Shown in pieces: positions 11,570-22,843 of a stretch of 64,000 nt of DNA. The number at the start of each line of letters is the position of its first letter. Positions within the stretch are counted from its first letter, which is position 1. Source of the stretch: Chara braunii (taxonomy: Eukaryota > Streptophyta > Charophyceae > Charales > Characeae); assembly GCA_003427395.1 (NCBI GenBank), contig BFEA01000637.1, positions 529,638-593,637 of the forward strand, read 5' to 3'. A program made the translations under genes and the position numbers. Below the pieces are notes generated by a model. That model saw only the letters and a program-made list of their open reading frames with translations. It was not told the DNA's origin and searched no databases.

Positions 11570-12390
11570 AGTCTGTTTCGGTAATATAACACCAAATCTT
11601 CGCACGGTTATAAGTCAAAAAAGTAAAATCCCGAAACCTCTACACATAGATGAACAGTCAAAAAATTACTAAGTAAAATCCTTGAAACCTTGAAATGTGT
11701 TTCTGTAACGAAACATCCAATCTACACGCGGATATAAAGTTAAAAAAATACTAAGTAAAATCCCCAAAACCCCAATCGAATCTACATACGCATATAAGTC
11801 CAAAAAAGTCAAAGTAAAATCCCCAAAACACCGAAGTGTATTTCCGTAACGAAACACCGAATATACATGCGGATATAAAGTTTGAAAATTTACTAAGTAA
11901 AATCCCTAAAATCCTGAAGTGTGTCTCAAGAACGGAACACTGAATCTACAAGTGAGTATAAAGTCAAAAAAATACTAAATAAAATCTTGAAAACCTCGAA
12001 GTGTGTTTCAGTAACGAAACACCGAATCTACACAAATATAAGTTAAAAAACGTCAAAGTAAATTCTCGAAAACCCTAAAGTGTGTTTCGGTAACGATACA
12101 CCGAATATACATGCGAATATATAGTTAAAAAATAGTTATAAAATACTAAGTAAAATCTTGAAAACGTCGAAGTGTGTTTCAGTAACGAAACACCGAATCT
12201 ACAAGCGGGTATAAAGTCAAGAAATTACTAAGTAAAATCTCGAAAACCCCGAAGCGTGTCTCAATAACGAAACACCGAATCTACACGTGAATATAAGTTT
12301 AAAAAAGTCATGATTCGACCAAAGTTCCAGAAAGGAAAATCCGGAGAACCCTGAGGTGTGTTTCAATTACGAAACACGGAATATACATGA
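11570..12390. repeat. ~90-bp AT-rich minisatellite carrying a hairpin
   Basis: About eight degenerate units share the segments ACTAAGTAAAATC, GTGTGTTTC..TAACGAAACACC and ATCTACACG.GTATAAAGT. The middle segment is an inverted repeat, GTGTTTC against GAAACAC, with a six-base loop. The array abuts the end of the pseudo-LTR that begins at 12391. Confidence 0.85.
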
Positions 12391-13341
12391 GGTGAGTATG
12401 TGTGCACACACAATATCAATATTGCCACAAGCAATTCAGTACAGCATACGATGATGGCCCATGGACCTAAAACTCATGCATGACAGACCGAGACTAAACA
12501 TGTTCACTCCAAGTCCGATCCGAGTAAGAGAGAATGAGAGAGTCATGCAGGAAAATTACGACAATAGGAGCAGAAAAATGACGAAGGAAGTTGAAAGGGG
12601 GGAGTGAGGAGAGTTACACGTCAAAAGTCTCCTGAACGCGAGAACGCAGACTTATAAAATATAAATAAGAAATCCATCCCGCCAAACTCGTCTCAAACAA
12701 GTAGACATCGCGCCCATGTAATGAAACCATAGCCAAACTCACCTAAAATGTTTCATTCGGAGCCGGTTCCGAAATCATCAAGGGCCCGTCACGCAGTCGA
12801 GTACAGTTGACATATCAAGTATCCTATTTAAGGCGGTGAGACAAGACTTAGTGGGCAAAGTCACACTGTTTTGCCGAAAGTAAGAAGGTGAAAACTAACA
12901 GCACTGGACCCGAATATGATCCAAAACCAGAGCGTGAAGTAAAAGGTCGGAACCATCTAGAAAGGACCAAGAGTACGAGTTCAAGTCTCAGAAGAACATA
13001 AGTACCAAAAAAGTAACGAGTTCGAAAACCACAAAGTCGGCCCACAACCACAGATAAGGATAAAAAACGGAGTTCAAGTCGAGATACCGAGTTTGAGGTC
13101 AGAAGTACAGAATAGTAGTAGCCTATAGCAAAATGGTCTAAGATAAGAGGTTCAATCCAAAAGAACCAAGTTCGAGGTCAGAAACGCCTAGAAAAACTAG
13201 AATAGAGAGTTACACCATAGTAGCAAAACATGGATTCAAGCAGAACATCGCTCAGTTAGTTACAAACCAAAGGTACCGCATTCAAACACCGCCTCAGCTC
13301 TCATGTCGACAACGAAACAAATGTATACCCCCTTCTTGACC
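12391..13341 (-). repeat. Pseudo-LTR, 3' copy of element 2
   Basis: Aligns with 17993-18882 from GGTGAGTA at the left edge to CCCCCTTC.TGACC at the right. It carries roughly 60 bases not present in the other copy (near 13100-13170). It contains the degraded hammerhead-like core at 12750-12782. Confidence 0.85.
12750..12782 (-). ncRNA. Degraded hammerhead-like core, 3' pseudo-LTR
   Basis: On the minus strand TTGATGA is followed by a perfect 6-bp helix (TTCGGA/TCCGAA) and GAAAC. The first core base is T where the consensus needs C, so catalysis is unlikely. The helix sequence differs from the other copy while still pairing. Confidence 0.5.
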
Positions 13342-13441
13342 GGACCATAGGACCCTTGTTAACATACTCACATGCGTTCGGGAAGGAATGTTTCCCACCC
13401 AGTAAGACTATCTACCCAATATTCCCAAGTCACACCAAATT

Positions 13442-16230
13442 TCAAAAAAAAAAATTGTAAAGCCTTATCGAAAAAAAAACAAAATCCGAAAATTCCCTCA
13501 ATCTCATCTCCACCTTAAGGGCAAATAGAAAAGCAACTTCGCCCATTTGAACACTCGTAAATCGCTTTGCCCGATGCATGAATGCACCCACCACAACCAA
13601 CTTTTGCTTCTTGCTAACGTACGAACAGTAGTCCTGCAGACTTTGAAAACTCAAACCGAAGTCTATAACCGTTCTCTGGTTTTTATGAAGTTCTCGCATC
13701 TCACTAGAACAGGTCATCCAAAGTTCCTGATGGTACAACCCAGAAAGTACGAATGATCTAACTTACTGGTGCATTCAAGTGTCAAATTCTCATCATAACA
13801 TTTCTCAAAGGCTCCCAAGATTTCCAACGCCTTATCCAACGACTGCAGGTCCTCATTTCAATATTTAATAAACACGGACACATCATCAATGAGTTTAATA
13901 CCATTCACCAATCGTCTGTCCTTCCCAAGTGAGGTCAGAAAGGAAAATTTGAAAAAAACACGTAATAGAGAAGTGATAGCGGGACTTGAGGGTTTACCTA
14001 TAGGAATTTCAATCTCCTATTTGTAAATCATGTCACATACCCAAGTATAGGTGCGAGAAAGATCGAACCGAACAGATGTCTTGATGAGCTCGAATCCAAC
14101 AGATTCCCAACCCTCATGTTTCTTCCCTCTCAGCAGCTTAGCCTCTTTCCCCCTCCTCTTCAGAAGGACCCCATCAACTCCTTTCAACTTCAAAAAATCA
14201 ATAACCCAATCCAGAGCCTTCATAATAGAATCATGCAGCAAATTACAAAATATTTCTTTGATATCGAATGCCCTTGTCAGTAATGCATCACCCTTCTTCG
14301 TATCCAGATCGACAGTATGAATGAAGTTAACTAACAGGTCCGTGCTTTTGAGGTTAAAGTTAGATCCCTTCGACAATTCTCAAACCAATCTGTTGATCGC
14401 ACGCAAAATCTTCCGGCATGCACGTACACGGCACTCAGAGAAAGAAGGACAAATACGTCGCGACTTACGTATATCTTTATGCTTAGGAATCACATACGCC
14501 TTGTCAATAGAGCCATTTTTGTCTCATTTTGCCAGCTTATGCAGACCATTAGCAACATAAAGTTTCCTAGCATCAACCAACAATTTTTTTTCATCCTCAT
14601 CAACTTTGGTCAATCCTTCGTTACAGCAAAAAAACATATCCATCCTGTCTTGATAGGGAATATGACAATAAACCAAGGTGTCCCCGGGGTTATGATCGAT
14701 AGTAACACGTATCAATCTGTCTAGTCTCTTCACCCACACCTCCACATCATCCTCCGTACAGATCTCGACCGTCATTCCAGTTTTTACCAAGCAGCCAGTC
14801 AAATTCCTACAAGAGATTCGTGGAACTTCAAAGTCCAATGTTTTCATAGAAACAGAAATTTGTGTTATAGATTGACCCAGAACATCCCTCCTAGACCGTA
14901 CAATATTCTTATTGTTTCTGAAACAGCATGGGGCCTCATCCCAGTCATTCAACCGAAAAGAAATATGTTCCTCAACACGTGGAAATGTCTCCGAAGATAG
15001 AGAACATCTACAGTAAGAAGCCACATAGTTGGCCGCAAATCGAAATTGAAGATAAAGTTCCCCACACTCTTGTTTCTCAACCAAACCACACATATCCGTC
15101 TGATGACAATTCTTTTTCATTCATCATCGGAACATGCAGTACTCACGGACTCGGAACACACAACACGTATACCCGACTTACTTAACACATCATCATAAGT
15201 CACCTTCATAGTCAGTCGTCTTCGGACGTTGAGTCCAAACCATTTCCGGATTACTCCAGAGACGATCAACCGTAACAAATAATGACTGCGTTTTTCGAAA
15301 AAACTCCGAATGGCAGAATACGCTTGAATCAAGACCGGAAATTCCCAAGATAGCAAAACCTTACGCGAGAAGGGGTGGGAAAAAAATCCAGTGAGAGTAG
15401 GTTTTAAGATCAGTGCTTTACTCATAAAAAAAACAATTGCCGTGATGAGGAGAAATTTACCAAGGTGAAACATTCTCCTGACTTTCTTCAATAATTCAAC
15501 ATGATCAGGAGTACGGATCAGCGAAGAACCAAATTTCTGCTTAATGACCTTCCAATTCTCTGAGTAAGTCTCACCCCCTGTACATGCGATCCCTAGAGAA
15601 GAGATTCGATTACTCAGGCAATGGTCAAGAATAACAGAAAGCCGAGCAGAAATAACACCCACAGTAGAATGAAAAACAAGGTGGGTGCGTCCCTCATCAA
15701 ACGCAGAACCAGCCACGCCGTATCTCTTTTTCTCTTTTTGCCTCTCCCTCCTACTAGGCCTCCTCCTTTTCGATTTCGCTCTCTTATGACGACAGTTTAG
15801 GTACGGACGTAGTCTTCCAATAACGAATTTTTTCAAACTCAACAAATCACTACTCTCACAGCAAAAGAGTAGAATCGCCACATACTGTTGGAGCTCACAT
15901 CTCCTTAGCCAGGAGTATAATTTGTGATTTCTCCTGTCAGTTTCACACTTGATAAACATGTTCGTTCCATCGAACTGGAAGAGATTGATTGGTAAATCCT
16001 ACATAGATATGATGCGACCAGGGGGAAATCAGGACGTAAACCAACAGTCCGCTACACTCTTCAAAGTCATAGCCCTCGACAATCAACCTCAGTAGATATT
16101 CTTTCAACTTCACCGCCCAAGGGGTCTGATCACGTAAAATAAACCCCAAGACAGCAAGACGAAAGAAAGTATTAAACGATTGATCCCGGAGAAAGAAGGA
16201 AGAATCCAAGGATCTTGAATCAGAAGGCAC
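13442..16230 (-). pseudogene. Penelope-like element 2 ORF2: GIY-YIG endonuclease + reverse transcriptase (broken)
   Basis: The nuclease starts near 16040 with VYVLISPWSHHIYVGFTNQS and ends EHVY. The segment that should hold the catalytic Glu reads SLKKFVIGRLRPYLN, so Glu is replaced by Lys relative to element 1 (RLERYF). A 280-codon frame (15959-15117) and a 198-codon frame (15120-14524) overlap at ATGA and together make the long region before the RT. The second contains TIDHNPGDTLVYCHIPYQ, matching element 1. RT motif A reads AFDIKEIFCNLLHDS (14376-14017 frame). Motif B reads IPIGKPSSPAI just past an in-frame TAG, and motif C reads KLIDDVSVFI near 13880. The stops and the Glu-to-Lys change indicate an inactive copy. 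Confidence 0.8.
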
Positions 16231-16356
16231 AAAGTCAGGATCAGAGGAAATGGAGATAGGTTTACAAGAGAGACGATTACACCGGTTAGTCTTTCACTTA
16301 AAAATGATTTACCACAATTTGTTCACGCTCGGGAACACATCCTACAACTCAACAGA

Positions 16357-17854
16357 CTACTCCTCACCTGCACCCGAATTGCCAGCTTTCTTGGATGAGT
16401 CATCGCTGATCTCATGCATGGGTTCCTTCTGCTTATGCGTATGCTCTTTCTCGGAGGCATCACCGAAAGCCTTCTTCGCTCTTGCTTCCGCCAACTCGCA
16501 TATGGTTTCTTCGACCTTACCTAACTCAACGCCCTTTTCCTTAAAGTAGAGGTCCAAACCCGCTCCTCAGAAGTCTCAACTATTTCTTCTGCTCTTCAAT
16601 AAATTCCGCCCGATCGTTGATCTCCACAGATCCTTTTCCTCCCATCAAAATTCCCCCTCTTCCTGGTGTTGTCTTCAACCCCTTCCTAGCCGATCAAACA
16701 GCCACCTCTTCGAGTCGTTCCTTGAGATAGTGCCTCCACCCTCCTTCGCTCCACTAACGGTCAACTTACTCATTTGTGCTTCCAGTTCTTTGACTTGGTT
16801 CTTGGCCTCCAGTTGCTTCATTCCGGCCTCAACCCTCCTCTTTTTGAATGCCTTTACCTCAATATTAGCCAATCGATGAAGACTTTGGAGGTTGTTATAT
16901 TCACCTTTCCATTTATCTGCCTCCCTCACACTATCGAAACATCGCGGCTTAGGTGTCCCACGGTCAGCGGTCGTGGGTGTCCCGATTGCAGCGCTTCCCC
17001 TCTTGTTTCCTGACCTTACTCCATTTTCCACTGATTAGCTTCGACAATCACACTCTCATTTTGCTCCCGTAGATTCCCGATTTCTTTCTGCAAACCGGCA
17101 ATTTCTTGCTCGAAGTTTGTTTTGATGTAGGCGGATTGCTTCATTTCCCCAATCTCTTGACGTAAAGCAAAAATGGTATCCTCACTGATTAGCTTGTTTC
17201 TGAAGTTTCATGATCTCCTTCTCCAGATGCAGCACCTTGTCATCTCTAGAGTGTCCCAATACATCATTCATCGTCCGTTTGAGCTCCTCGTTCTTCTTTC
17301 GTAGTTGAATCAACTCATCAGTCACAACGCCACCGAAAACCACCTCCTCGGTTTTCCGATTGCGAGATAGGCCAAGGGCCTCAAATCTCTTCTCGAAACG
17401 CACGTCTATATTTGCTTCAAGTTGTTCACGCTCTTTCTTCCATCGTAACAACTTTTCTCCCTCCTCCTTCGTAATCTTTTCCTTCTCTTGTTGCTCCCTT
17501 AGCTTAGCCTCCTCCTTGTCTTCTATAGACTTATTGTGTACATGGTCCAGTCGCACTTGATTCCTGGTCCACCAGTTGGGCCTGCTCTGCTGGCCATAGC
17601 TGTGATTATTCTGAATGATTATTCTGAGTAGTAGTAGCTTGATAACTTGAAGTCGGAGGAGCATAAAATGTAACAATTGCAGAAGCCGATGACGGATTAG
17701 GAGCCGGCAGGGCCAAAAGTGCCCCTCCGGTGGGAACCCCATTAGCATCCGTAGCAGGTGGCCTATAACGAGGCGGACGATTATAACACTCACGAATCCA
17801 GTGGTTCATTGAACCACACTGATAACACCCTCACATGGGCCGCATGCCCTCCAT
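16357..17854 (-). pseudogene. Penelope-like element 2 ORF1: zinc knuckle and coiled coil (broken)
   Basis: From an ATG at 17854 the frame reads through a TGA into CYQCGSMNHWIRECYNRPP, a C-x2-C-x4-H-x4-C knuckle (17786-17827). A Pro/Ala/Ser-rich linker follows, then a charged coiled coil of the EEAKLREQQEKEKITKEEG type (17560-17182) and a second helical block (17031-16675). The C-terminal part (16557-16357) carries DLYFKEKGVELGKVEETI, the counterpart of the C-terminal segment of element 1 ORF1. At least two frame changes and several stops break it. The likely role is nucleic-acid binding for the Penelope-like RNP. Confidence 0.7.
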
Positions 17855-17992
17855 AATCGTCTACTCTAGTACCTAAAAAAAATCACACACAACAATAATC
17901 ACTGTAAATTAGCAATACTCAAAAGCAAAATGACAATAGGAAAATGAGCCACTCATATTTAATTGCTACGGCGGTTACAACATCGAGATGAT

Positions 17993-18882
17993 GGTGAGTA
18001 AGTGTACACACACAATATCAATATTGCCACAAGCAATTCAGTACAACATTTGATGACAACCCATGGCCCTAAAAACAGACTGAGACTAAACATGTTCAGT
18101 CCAAGACCGATCCGCATAAGAGAGAATGATAGAGTCATGCAGGAAAATGACGAGAATAGGAGCAGAAAAGTTACGAAGGAAGTAGAATGAGGGGAGTGAG
18201 GAGAATGACACGTCAAAAGTCTCTCGAACGAGAGAACGCAGGCTTATAAAATATAAACAAGAAATCATTCCCGCCAAGCTCGGCTCAAAAGTAGACATTG
18301 CGTCCATGTCTTGAAACAATAGCTAAGCTCATCCGGCATCACCCAACATGTTTCATCCTGAGCCGGTTCCGGAATCGTCAGGGGCCAGTCACGTAGTCGA
18401 GTACAGTTGACGTATCAAGTATCATATTTAAGGCGGTGAGACAAGACCAAGTGGACAAAATTAGACTGTTCCGCCGAAAGTAAGAAGGTGAAAACCAACA
18501 ACATCAGATCCGGATATGGTCCAAAACCAGAGCGCGAACTAAAAGGCCGGAACCGTCTAGAAAGGACCAAGAGTACGAGTTCAAGTCAGAGAAGGACATA
18601 AGTACCAAAAAAGTAACGGGTTCGAAAACCAGAAAAACGGCCCATAGCCACAAATAGGGACAAAAAACGGAGTTCAAGTCGAGATACCAAGTTCTAGGCC
18701 AAAAACGCCTAGAAAAACTAGAATAGAGAGTTACATCAGAGTAGCAGAACATGGCTTCAAGCAGAAGTTCAGAGTTAAAGGACAGATACCGCCGAGTTAG
18801 TTACAAACAAAAGGTACCGCATTCAAACAACGCCTCAACTCTCATGTCGACAGTGCAACAAATGTATGCCCCCTTCCTGACC
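17993..18882 (-). repeat. Pseudo-LTR, 5' copy of element 2
   Basis: Direct-repeat partner of 12391-13341. It lies upstream of ORF1 in element orientation and contains the better-preserved hammerhead-like core (18350-18381). Confidence 0.85.
18350..18381 (-). ncRNA. Hammerhead-like core, 5' pseudo-LTR
   Basis: On the minus strand CTGACGA (18381-18375) is followed by an imperfect helix II with an ACCGGC loop and then GAAAC (18354-18350). CTGANGA...GAAA is the hammerhead core and the position, in sense orientation inside a pseudo-LTR, is where such ribozymes are expected. Helices I and III are not convincing by eye. Confidence 0.5.
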
Positions 18883-19899
18883 CGAACGTTCGACACCCCT
18901 AAGAGTTCATGCAGACAAGGTTGCCGACGTTCGGGACAGGCCGAACGCCCGAACATTCAGCACCCCCTCTCGACGCATTCAACCGTTTCAAACGGGGACC
19001 GCCCCCCCCCCCCAAAACAAATCTGGAAAAAATATATATTATGTATAAGAATAACGTATGCCTCAAAGTTATATCCAAATTCTTTACCAAATTTGAAATA
19101 AAAGTCAAATACTAAAATAAATAATAATAATAAAAATTAGAAAAAATAAAACGAGAATAAAATTATTGAGTGGGCGAGCACGTTTTTGACACCGCCATCT
19201 TTGGCGATTTTCCTTTTTTTTTTTGGTGTGTGAGGCACAGGGCCTCGATATGCCCTACAGGGCTGATTTTCCACACAATCGGCCGCCCTAAGTGAAGGCA
19301 GGCACGACCGAGGCTTATAAGTCATTTTGGGGTCACCACACAATTGGGGAAATTCAGGCAGTTGCGCAGCGCCAGTTGGTTGGAAGCGCCCAGGCCCAGG
19401 CTGCCTTTCATTGCATGTAACTGAGGCAGGCCCTGAGCTGGATACACAAATTGGACCAAACAAAGGCTGAGGGCAGTTGCGTGCTGGTAACCATCACAGA
19501 CCCTGGGCCTGTTTACTTTAGACTGAGGCTCAACCTCGTGGGGCCTACCGGAAGCTTTTTGGTCAGGGCCGAGTACCGCATTACCGCACGCAGCAGCAGG
19601 CCACTCTGATATAGAGAAGGGTCTGCCTACGCATTGGACATTCGGGCACTGGCTGCATGCTGCGCAAACGCTAACCAGGCTCACTCGCTCACGGGCGAGC
19701 TGGAAGGAGCAGGCAGCCATAGCCGAGCTGCGCTGCTGTATGCTGGATGGGGCGCATGGTGGTCCTTGGGTGCATGTGGCATCTATGAGTTGGGGAACGA
19801 GGTTGTAAGTGATACGAGAGACATACCTGGTGCTTGAAGTGTACGACATTGTCCGAGATCTGCTCGTACTTCTGGAAGTCTTTGACATCATCAGCGGCA
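18883..19899. other. Unassigned; poly-C tract
   Basis: Contains a 14-base C run near 19001-19014 and an AT-rich stretch (19030-19170). A minus frame (19969-19322) is open for 215 codons but contains no motif I recognise. It begins inside the repeat fragment described next. Confidence 0.35.
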
Positions 19900-20139
19900 T
19901 CGTAGAGTAGGCTAGATAGGATCTGCCATCTGCAGTCTGGGCGTCGAGCGCCAGATAGGATATAAACATTGGTTGTTCGTTGATGATGATGAGACTATTC
20001 CAGCATTGTCAATTATGAGCTTTTGGTGTGCTCTTATTTGGTGAAACTTGTGATGCAATTTTGCTATTGGTTCGAGGTCACGACTATCTGGTCTCATGTG
20101 TATGATGTTGTTTGATTTTTGAAGTTCACTATTGCTCAT
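19900..20139 (-). pseudogene. Repeat-borne ORF fragment, paralogous to 35870-36130
   Basis: A 75-codon minus-strand frame from the ATG at 20139 (MSNSELQKSN..., then DLEPIAKLHH and GIVSSSSTNNQC) matches a plus-strand stretch at 35870-36130 codon for codon, with mostly third-position and conservative changes. Homology starts at the ATG in both, and the DNA upstream is unrelated. This looks like the N-terminal exon of a multi-copy gene or retroelement protein. The family is not recognised. Confidence 0.5.
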
Positions 20140-21633
20140 CTTCCTTGCAAGTTGGTATCGGAGTTGTGGTTCGGTGCGCTAATCTGGCCCTTGTCTTCTG
20201 CCCAATGAGGTACACGGACGCGGTGTGTGTGGTGGGCGACTGTGTCGTGGGACGTGTATAGTGAGGAGGGCGAAGGTAAGTAGGCGACCCTGGTGGAGAG
20301 GAGTTCGTCAAGAAGGCTAAGTGGTGAAGATTGGGTGTTCGTAGTGTGATGAGAACTATTCGGTGTGTGATTGATGCTGAGGTGGAACGGTGGTGCAATG
20401 CTAGTTGTGTCGAAACAGCGATTGGTCATCACAATCAACATCAGGTCATCTGGTGAGAATATTTGTGGTTGGGGGCAACTATTTTGAGGTACGTTGTACC
20501 TAACCTTATCCACCCTCTTCGAAACTTCTTACCGTGAGGATGTGTGTTCTGTCTTGAGAGTCCTCTCATTTGAGGAGTCGTGTGCACTCAACCTTCAGAG
20601 TCGTCAGTCTTCAGGTGGAGCATCTCGAAGCAGAGGGCGGTGCTATCTGAAGGGCCCCAGACGAAGCACTGGGTCATGGTCACCATGCCAACCCACCGGG
20701 GGTAGAGCACACATGCTTTGCTGCTTTGTCCTTTGTCTGCTCGCTGCGCTATAACGGGGTTCTGAATGGCAGGCCGGCCCTATGGGACAGACGAGACCGA
20801 GCGTCTATAAATAAGCACCGACGGGGTGCCTTCCATTGGCTGTGATCGTCGTCCTGTTTGCGACGTTAAATAATTCCTGAGGACTTCGGGGGTCGTCCAT
20901 AAAAACGTCTCCTGATCAGCCAATCGGTCGGTGTAAGGCTCGTTGCACGCGAGGATAAAGACTATGCAGGGATGGCCAACTTAGCAGGACTCGGGGCACA
21001 GGGGTGGGTCGTGTGCACACCTTTAGGCACGCACGTTGTCCGGATTGCTCAGGGACCTTGGCGACAAGAGACATTCAGGAAGAACTGAGGGAGGGGTAGA
21101 TTCCAGGTGATAAGTTTGGGCAAGATTCCACTTTGCAAACAACCCAACAAATGATTCTATTTTTATTTTGATTAGTTAGATGTACAACTCTTAACATCTG
21201 ACAGACAACATAGTTTAAAACTGTTTTTTGTTCATTTTGTTTTTGTTTTCGAACTAGTCAAAGTCAAAGTTGTTTCGTTTGTAGGAACTTGAACTTACCT
21301 GTTGGACCCAAATGTATATACTCTCTGACGCAGCCACCGATTAATTAGTTTGATTATTCTAAATCGGTCTGTGCACTACGCTGTGGTAAGCATCAAAGAG
21401 TGACTTAGTGCAGATTGTGTACAGTTCTCTAGCTTATGAGCAATAGGGATAGCACTAGTGAGGACGGCCGGATCTTGCGATCGGCTAGATGCCCGATTGC
21501 CCACGTGACCTTAGGACCTTAGGGTGATAGGTTACTTTTCCGCCAGCTTAGGGAGAGGCAACAACATCAGAGGAGAGCTAGGGCAGCAGAGGCCAGCAAG
21601 ACATTTGCAAGTAAAGCCACTGCTTCAACAGCC
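20140..21633. other. Likely 5' untranslated region or LTR of element A
   Basis: No recognised ORF. A TGGTATCGGAG string at 20153 resembles a tRNA-Met primer site but is not supported by a matching LTR. The sequence just before 21634 is purine-rich and plausibly the leader of element A gag. Confidence 0.3.
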
Positions 21634-22843
21634 ATGGCAACCGCTGCGCAGCAGAGTTCCCAGGCCAGCAGTTCAGGGACTGTAGGGTCAACGATCGCAC
21701 AGATCTTGAGTCAGTCCAGTGGCGTCATAGCAAGCCAACCATTAGTTTTGACTTTCAATGAGATCACCATACAACAGGCAGCACTGCAGGAGGCACGGGT
21801 ACAAAAGACCTTAGGAGAGATAAAGGCAGAAAAGGAAATAATGATTAGAAGAAGAGTCAGGATTCAGCGGAGACAAGCGGACGTTAGTGAGTTAGAGAAG
21901 ATGGACTTGACGAACATGGATGATGATGTGAGGACCCTACGAACCGTCTTGCTAGATGTAGTAGAAATGAAGGATCACCACACGACTCTCCTTCACGACA
22001 TCCAACAAAGTCTGGCCTTGGTGGTCGGGCGAGCGGAGGCAGCACCATCGTTGTCCGGGCCCGGTGCCTGGCCCATTGTACAACCTCCTCCTTATGTCCC
22101 ACTGGTGACTGGGGTATCCCCATATGTTTCCCTACCATCGGTCCAAACCGTTTCCCTGGGTATGCCGTTAGCAGGAGGGTTCTCAGCAGGTCCTAGTGTA
22201 CAGGTTCCTGTACATACAGTGTTCTCCCAACCTCCGTCGCAGGTTGCCGTAAGCGGGCAGCCTGCACAGCCGCATGTTACACAACCCCACCAGCAGCTTG
22301 TGCAGCAGCCTCAACCACAGGGTCTACAACTCGGAATGGTGCACGTACCGTGACAAACTCAGTGGGTTCCAAAGACAACCATCGCTGCTCCTAAACCCTT
22401 CACAGGGGGACAAGAGGGGCGAAGACCTCGACACATGGTTGAGGACAGTGCCAGTCTACGTCAAGTGTAAACTTACCTTGCCACATGAGGAAGTGTTTGT
22501 GGCTGCCTCCTATCTAGAGGGGAGTGCAGCAAGATGGTTGAGTGGTTTAGTGCAGCTACAGGGATACGGTCATGACTTTCATGCTTGGGCGGTCAACCAG
22601 AAACTGGATGACTTCCTCAAGTTGGTGGAAGACAAGTGGCATGATCCTCAGTAGGCTCAAAAGGTCACTGACGCGATCCTGACTTTGCATAACAACCAGT
22701 TTAAGTCAGTAAGAGAGGCCACAAATGCAGTAGAACGTCTGATTTGTGTCCCTGGGGTGCGCTATGACCCCCAGGTTTTACTCACCTCCTACCTGAGATG
22801 CTTTCCTATACCTCTCAGGAATCAGTTGGCAGGTGAGGCCAAC
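21634..22843 (+). pseudogene. Element A gag, 5' part (capsid)
   Basis: From the ATG at 21634 a 239-codon frame reads an Ala/Ser/Gln-rich N terminus, a charged helix (residues about 50-110) and a Pro/Val/Gln-rich linker. It ends at a TGA near 22352 that sits in mid-protein. The same frame goes on with AAPKPFTGGQEG. After an extra G near 22420 it continues in the next frame as GEDLDTWLRTVPVYVKCK and EVFVAASYLEGSAARWLSGL, typical of retrotransposon capsid. A TAG at 22652-22654 interrupts it again, and the frame continues to QLAGEAN at the hAT insertion point. Lesions: two stops, one frameshift, one insertion. Confidence 0.8.

Larger units (their letters stand above)
12391..18882 (-). mobile_element. 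Penelope-like element 2 with flanking direct repeats
   Basis: Direct repeats of about 0.9 kb (12391-13341 and 17993-18882) bracket a minus-strand coding region. That region runs from a CCHC-knuckle ORF1 (17854 down) to a GIY-YIG + RT ORF2 (16230 down to 13442). Penelope-like elements typically carry such pseudo-LTRs. Gene order and protein motifs match element 1, but the sequences are very diverged, so these are two families of the same permuted clade. All ORFs are broken. Confidence 0.85.

Noticed and set aside
20149-20165. Initiator-tRNA primer-binding site TGGTATCGGAG
   Set aside because: One mismatch from the consensus, no matching LTR pair, and the adjacent homology block starts at a minus-strand ATG instead.
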